Shown here: one piece after another, positions 60,244 through 64,000 of the stretch
Position numbering within the stretch: position 1 is the first letter of the stretch
Layout: each line of letters begins with the position of its first letter
Assembly (NCBI GenBank): GCA_934454585.1
Contig: CAKSFP010000005.1
Coordinates: 1 to 64,000 of the forward strand
DNA: 64,000 nucleotides
Origin: an uncultured Clostridia bacterium
GTDB taxonomy: Bacteria > Bacillota > Clostridia > UMGS1810
Reading direction: 5' to 3'
Position numbers and translations under genes: made by a program
The notes under the pieces: model-generated
What the model saw: only the letters and a program-made list of their open reading frames with translations
Told to the model about the DNA's origin: nothing
Database searches by the model: none

Positions 60244-61293
60244 ATGAGCAGCGAATTTATAACGGCAATAGCCGAGATAGAAAAGGAGAAAAACATAAGC
60301 AGAGACATATTGTTTGACGCGATAGATGCGGCGCTGGTGTCGGCTTACAAGCGCAACTACAACACAAATCAGAGCAATGTGCTTGTAAACATCGACCGAG
60401 AGACCGGCGAGGTCAGGGTGTTCATCCAAAAAGAGGTGTGCGAGGAAGTGACCGATACTCTCTCGCAGATAAGTCTTGAAGATGCTCACAAAATCAGCGG
60501 AACATATGAACTCGGCGACATAGTCAACATTGAGGACACACCTATGGCGTTCGGCAGAATTGCGGCGCAGACGGCAAAACAGGTTGTCACCCAGCGCATA
60601 AAAGAAGCAGAGAGAACAATGGTGTACGATGAATTTGTATCTAAGGAACACAAGATTCTTGCGGGAACAATTCAGCGTATAGAGCGCAACAATATCTATC
60701 TCGATGTGGGCAAGACAGAGGCGTATCTTGCGCCGAATGAACAGGTTCACGGCGAGTCGTACACATTCCACAAGCGCATGAAGGTGTATGTGACCGATGT
60801 GCGCAAGACCACAAAAGGCACCGTGGTGTATGTGTCAAGGACGCGCCCGGCGCTTGTTGCCGGACTTTTTGAGGAAGAAATCCCCGAGATAAAGGACGGC
60901 ATAGTCGAGATAAAGAGCATATCCCGAGAACCGGGTTCGCGAACAAAGATGGCTGTGTCCACAAACGACCCAAGCATAGATCCCATCGGCGCCTGCATAG
61001 GTACCAAGGGAACAAGGGTTCAGGTCATTGTAGATGAACTCAACGGCGAAAAGATAGACATTGTGCGCTACAGTGACGACCCGGCAGAATTTATCAAAGC
61101 GAGTCTTAACCCGGCAGAGGTAATAAAGCTTGATGTTGACACAGAAAACAAAGAGGCACATGTAATTGTACCCGTGCACCAGCTTTCGCTTGCAATAGGC
61201 AAAGAGGGACAGAACGCCCGCCTCGCAGCAAGGCTGACAGGCTACAAGATAGACATAAAGAGTGATGATCCCGGCAGCGGATTGCTGCTCTGA
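60244..61293 (+). CDS. nusA: Transcription termination/antitermination factor NusA
   Basis: A 349-residue Gram-positive length NusA: N-terminal RNA polymerase-binding domain, S1 domain ([22 protein letters not shown]), KH1 ([32 protein letters not shown]) and KH2 ([18 protein letters not shown]). It lacks the C-terminal acidic repeats of E. coli NusA, as usual in Firmicutes. GAAAGGA precedes the ATG. It modulates pausing, termination and antitermination, and may act on the hairpin leader of its own operon. Confidence 0.96.
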   Translation: MSSEFITAIAEIEKEKNISRDILFDAIDAALVSAYKRNYNTNQSNVLVNIDRETGEVRVFIQKEVCEEVTDTLSQISLEDAHKISGTYELGDIVNIEDTPMAFGRIAAQTAKQVVTQRIKEAERTMVYDEFVSKEHKILAGTIQRIERNNIYLDVGKTEAYLAPNEQVHGESYTFHKRMKVYVTDVRKTTKGTVVYVSRTRPALVAGLFEEEIPEIKDGIVEIKSISREPGSRTKMAVSTNDPSIDPIGACIGTKGTRVQVIVDELNGEKIDIVRYSDDPAEFIKASLNPAEVIKLDVDTENKEAHVIVPVHQLSLAIGKEGQNARLAARLTGYKIDIKSDDPGSGLLL

Positions 61294-61303
61294 GGCTTAA
61301 GTC

Positions 61304-61552
61304 ATGAGAGAGAGGACCTGCAGCGGATGCATGAGGCGCGCGCCGAAGGATGAGCTGCTGCGCATAGCGCGCACGCCGGACGGCAAAGTCACGGCGGACG
61401 AGGCACAGATGGCGCAGGGACGCGGAACATATATATGCAAAAGCGAGAAATGCCTCGAGGCTGCAATAAAGAAAAAACGCATCGGGAGAAATCTGCGCAC
61501 GGAGATACCCCCGGAGCTTTATGAAAAAATAAGAAGGATTATAGGGAGATAA
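61304..61552 (+). CDS. ylxR: YlxR (RnpM) family RNA-binding protein
   Basis: An 82-residue DUF448 protein: RTCSGCMRRAPKDELLRIAR and the GRGTYICKSEKCLEAAIKKK motif. Relatives bind RNA (YlxR of Bacillus has been linked to RNase P regulation). Ten bp after nusA. The Cys residues CSGC and CKSEKC could bind a metal. Confidence 0.93.
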   Translation: MRERTCSGCMRRAPKDELLRIARTPDGKVTADEAQMAQGRGTYICKSEKCLEAAIKKKRIGRNLRTEIPPELYEKIRRIIGR

Positions 61553-61599
61553 TTGATTTTTATCGCAAATATCCGATATCCGTCAGCAAATCCCAGGGA

Positions 61600-61926
61600 G
61601 TGATTGTCATAAATAAAGTATATTCATTGCTCGGACTGGCAAAACGGGCCGGCAGACTTTCAAGCGGAGAGAGCGGCTGCAAGGACGCCGTAAGATTCGG
61701 CAAGAGCCGGCTTATAGTAATTGCCGCAGACACCGGCACAAACACGCGCAAGAGCATCAGCGACAGTTGTGCGTATTACGGAGTGCCCATATACACCGTC
61801 GGTACCATGACGGAGCTTGGTCATGCGGTCGGAAACCGTTTCAATGCGGTTTTGTCGGTCAATGACGAGGGATTTGCAAAAAGCATAGAAAAGCAGATTT
61901 GCGCAAATATTAACGGAGGTGAGTGA
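61600..61926 (+). CDS. L7Ae/L30e-type ribosomal or K-turn-binding protein (YlxQ-like)
   Basis: A 108-residue protein with the L7Ae/YlxQ pattern: [28 protein letters not shown], the basic [10 protein letters not shown] helix, and a hydrophobic tail. It probably binds kink-turn RNA. The start GTG touches its AGGGAG site, which is tight. The N-terminus aligned to homologues begins near NKVYSLL, so this start is kept. Position between ylxR and infB is conserved in Firmicutes. Confidence 0.9.
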   Translation: MIVINKVYSLLGLAKRAGRLSSGESGCKDAVRFGKSRLIVIAADTGTNTRKSISDSCAYYGVPIYTVGTMTELGHAVGNRFNAVLSVNDEGFAKSIEKQICANINGGE

Positions 61927-61928
61927 TT

Positions 61929-64000
61929 ATGCCAAACCCAAAGGTAAGTGAAATAGCAAAATCGATAAATGTGACAGGTAAGTCGCTTATAGAGTTGCTC
62001 AAGGATTACGGTATAATTATCAAGAACAACAACGCTGTTCTTGAATATAAAGATATCGACATTATACTGACAACATATCTCAACAAGTACGATGACGGAA
62101 AATCCATAGTGGATTATTTTGAAAAACTTCATGAGAACGACGAGTTTATTCCGGCGCCGGCACCCGAAAAGCCCAAAGCCGAAGCAAAGGCGGCGCCCGA
62201 AAAGGCGGCGGCAGAGCCGGAAGAAGAACTCATGGATTATGAGATCAAGAAAGAGGACAATAAGAAGATTGTCGACACCAGACAGAATAATGTTGACTTA
62301 GAGAAGATCGAAAATGAGAGCAAGGCGGAGAACCTTGTGGAGATGACGATTGACGAAAAGAGCCGCGGCGGCAAAAAGCAGAAGATAAAGAAAGGTCAGC
62401 CGCAGAAGAAAGCGGATAAGACCGAAAATCCCGACAAAAAGGGCAAGAATGAAAAGAGTTCGAAAAACGACAAAAACTCGAAGAACGCTGACAAACCGGC
62501 GCCCGAAAAGCCGAAAAAAGAAAAGAAGCCGGAGAAAAAGACTGTTGAGATTCCGTCTGAGATTTCGGTCGGTGATTTTGCGCAGGCACTGGGTATATCG
62601 CCGACGGTTGTTGTCAAAAAGCTGTTTGAACTCGGCATAATGGCGTCTGTCAGCCAGGCGATAGATTTTGACACCGCAGCGCTTGTCGGCGACGACCTGG
62701 GATATGAGATAAAAGAGCAGATCATCCTCACCGACGAGGACATCCTAATTGACGACAGCGAGGACGCAGCCGAGTCGCTCAAACCGCGCTCGCCGGTTGT
62801 TGTTGTCATGGGTCATGTCGACCACGGCAAAACTTCACTGCTCGATGCCATAAGAGAGACAAATGTCATTGCCAAAGAGGCAGGCGGCATAACTCAGCAC
62901 ATCGGTGCTTACAGGGTAAGGGTAAACAACAGGAAGATAACCTTTCTCGACACCCCGGGACACGAGGCGTTCACAGCTATGCGTATGCGCGGTGCTCAAG
63001 TTACCGATGTTGCAATACTGGTTGTTGCTGCGGACGACGGCGTAATGCCGCAGACTATCGAGGCAATAAACCATGCCAAGGCTGCCGGAGTCACCATAAT
63101 CGTTGCAGTAAATAAGATAGATAAAGAGGGTGCAAATCCGGATAAAATCAAACAGGAACTGACGGAGTACGACCTCATCCCCGAGGAGTGGGGCGGTGAC
63201 ACGATATTTGTGAATATCTCCGCAAAATTCAGGCAGAATATAGAGGAACTGCTTGAGATGGTTCTGCTTGTGGCAGACATGAAGGAACTCAAGGCAAACC
63301 CCGACCGCAAGGCAAAGGGTACAGTAATAGAGGCGCGCCTTGACAAGGGCAGAGGCCCTGTTGCGACGGTGCTTGTGCAAAACGGTACTCTGCGTACGGG
63401 CGACCTCATCATAGCCGGCACAAGCGTCGGTCATGTCAGGGCGATGGTAGACGACCGCGGCAACAAGATAAAGAAAGCCGGCCCGTCGGTGCCTGTTGAG
63501 ATAATCGGTCTGGCTACCGTGCCGGACGGCGGCGACACATTCTATGTGGTTGACGACGAGAAGAAGGCGAGAGCCGTTGTTGAAAAGAGGAAAGAGAAGA
63601 TTAAAGAAGAATCGATAAAGGCACGCAGCGTAGTGAGCCTTGACGATTTGTTCAGTCAGATAAACGCCGGAGAGGTGAAGGATCTCAACATCATTGTGAA
63701 AGCCGATGTTATGGGTTCTGTCGAGGCTGTCAAGCAGTCGCTCTCCAAACTGAGCAACGAGGAGGTCCGTGTGAACTGCATCCACGGCGGAGTCGGCGGA
63801 ATAACCGAGTCCGATGTAATGCTTGCGGCGGCATCCAATGCGATTATTGTCGGTTTCAATGTGCGCCCTGCGGCGTCGGCTGTGGATTCGGCAAAGCGCA
63901 ACAATGTGGACATTCGTCTCTATCGCGTAATCTATCAGGCGATAGAGGAGATAGAGGCGGCAATGAAGGGTATGCTTGCGCCCAAGTTTGTGGAGAATGT
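61929..64000 (+). CDS. infB: Translation initiation factor IF-2 (3' partial)
   Basis: 690 codons are visible and the gene runs off the window. An N-terminal IF2_N helix domain ([21 protein letters not shown]) is followed by a Lys/Glu/Pro/Ala-rich linker (about residues 75-200), a second IF2_N ([14 protein letters not shown]) and the GTPase domain with [22 protein letters not shown] and NKID. Then come domain II and the start of domain III. It brings initiator tRNA to the ribosome. GGAGG precedes the ATG, 2 bp after the L7Ae gene's stop. Confidence 0.97.
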   Translation, partial: MPNPKVSEIAKSINVTGKSLIELLKDYGIIIKNNNAVLEYKDIDIILTTYLNKYDDGKSIVDYFEKLHENDEFIPAPAPEKPKAEAKAAPEKAAAEPEEELMDYEIKKEDNKKIVDTRQNNVDLEKIENESKAENLVEMTIDEKSRGGKKQKIKKGQPQKKADKTENPDKKGKNEKSSKNDKNSKNADKPAPEKPKKEKKPEKKTVEIPSEISVGDFAQALGISPTVVVKKLFELGIMASVSQAIDFDTAALVGDDLGYEIKEQIILTDEDILIDDSEDAAESLKPRSPVVVVMGHVDHGKTSLLDAIRETNVIAKEAGGITQHIGAYRVRVNNRKITFLDTPGHEAFTAMRMRGAQVTDVAILVVAADDGVMPQTIEAINHAKAAGVTIIVAVNKIDKEGANPDKIKQELTEYDLIPEEWGGDTIFVNISAKFRQNIEELLEMVLLVADMKELKANPDRKAKGTVIEARLDKGRGPVATVLVQNGTLRTGDLIIAGTSVGHVRAMVDDRGNKIKKAGPSVPVEIIGLATVPDGGDTFYVVDDEKKARAVVEKRKEKIKEESIKARSVVSLDDLFSQINAGEVKDLNIIVKADVMGSVEAVKQSLSKLSNEEVRVNCIHGGVGGITESDVMLAAASNAIIVGFNVRPAASAVDSAKRNNVDIRLYRVIYQAIEEIEAAMKGMLAPKFVEN

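Noticed and set aside
62835..63785. Minus-strand open frame opposite infB
   Set aside because: Antisense shadow of the IF-2 GTPase domain.

Overview
The window looks like chromosomal DNA of a low- to mid-GC, spore-lineage anaerobic Clostridia (Bacillota), probably an uncultured gut member. The evidence is a spo0A homologue, SLH-domain surface protein plus a CsaB-type pyruvyl transferase, Gram-positive style Shine-Dalgarno sites and sigma-A promoters, and the nusA-ylxR-L7Ae-infB gene order. No rRNA, tRNA, CRISPR array or intact transposase was seen.

Layout. 1-2.4 kb: 3' end of a large SLH-anchored surface protein. 2.4-19.4 kb: one long plus-strand exopolysaccharide (EPS) operon, opened by a strong promoter and a structured leader that ends in a terminator-like hairpin. 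It encodes an acyltransferase, Wzx-like flippase, DXD glycosyltransferase, priming sugar transferase, GT4 and GT2 enzymes, a metallophosphoesterase, two Wzz-like co-polymerase proteins (one fused to a degenerate GGDEF domain), a Wzy/ligase-like polymerase and an EAL protein. 19.5-24.9 kb: secreted M14 peptidase, BspA-type leucine-rich-repeat protein, Spo0A whose phospho-acceptor Asp is Asn, and a divergent cassette of a small secreted protein and two XRE regulators. 25-27.6 kb: uronate catabolism (a KduI with an extra N-terminal domain, and a KduD-like SDR). 28.2-34.4 kb (minus): asnS and a complete Liv-type branched-chain amino-acid ABC transporter. 34.7-42.6 kb: ABC exporter, MltG, GH78-like rhamnosidase, DUF896 protein and a GT4-CsaB fusion. 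42.9-46.1 kb: TSCPD protein and a large secreted polysaccharide deacetylase. 46.4-54.8 kb (minus): an almost complete shikimate/Phe/Tyr pathway (pheA, aroB, aroC, aroE-aroK fusion, aroQ, aroA, tyrA, aroF). 54.9-59.4 kb: nitrilase-fold pseudoenzyme, DEDD exonuclease, orphan fumarase beta subunit, DnaA-box-like cluster, XRE-PfkB fusion and a decayed lyxose isomerase. 59.5-64 kb: rimP-nusA-ylxR-L7Ae-infB.

Two threads stand out. First, the EPS operon carries its own c-di-GMP-type modules: a chain-length protein whose cytosolic part is a GGDEF domain with the motif GNGSF, and an EAL protein whose GGDEF domain has the matching GNGNF while its phosphodiesterase residues look intact. This suggests a dedicated nucleotide-responsive control of polymer assembly. 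Second, a family of palindromic intergenic elements with compensatory changes in their arms (five close copies between 27.7 and 47.8 kb, plus two looser relatives) marks many operon boundaries.
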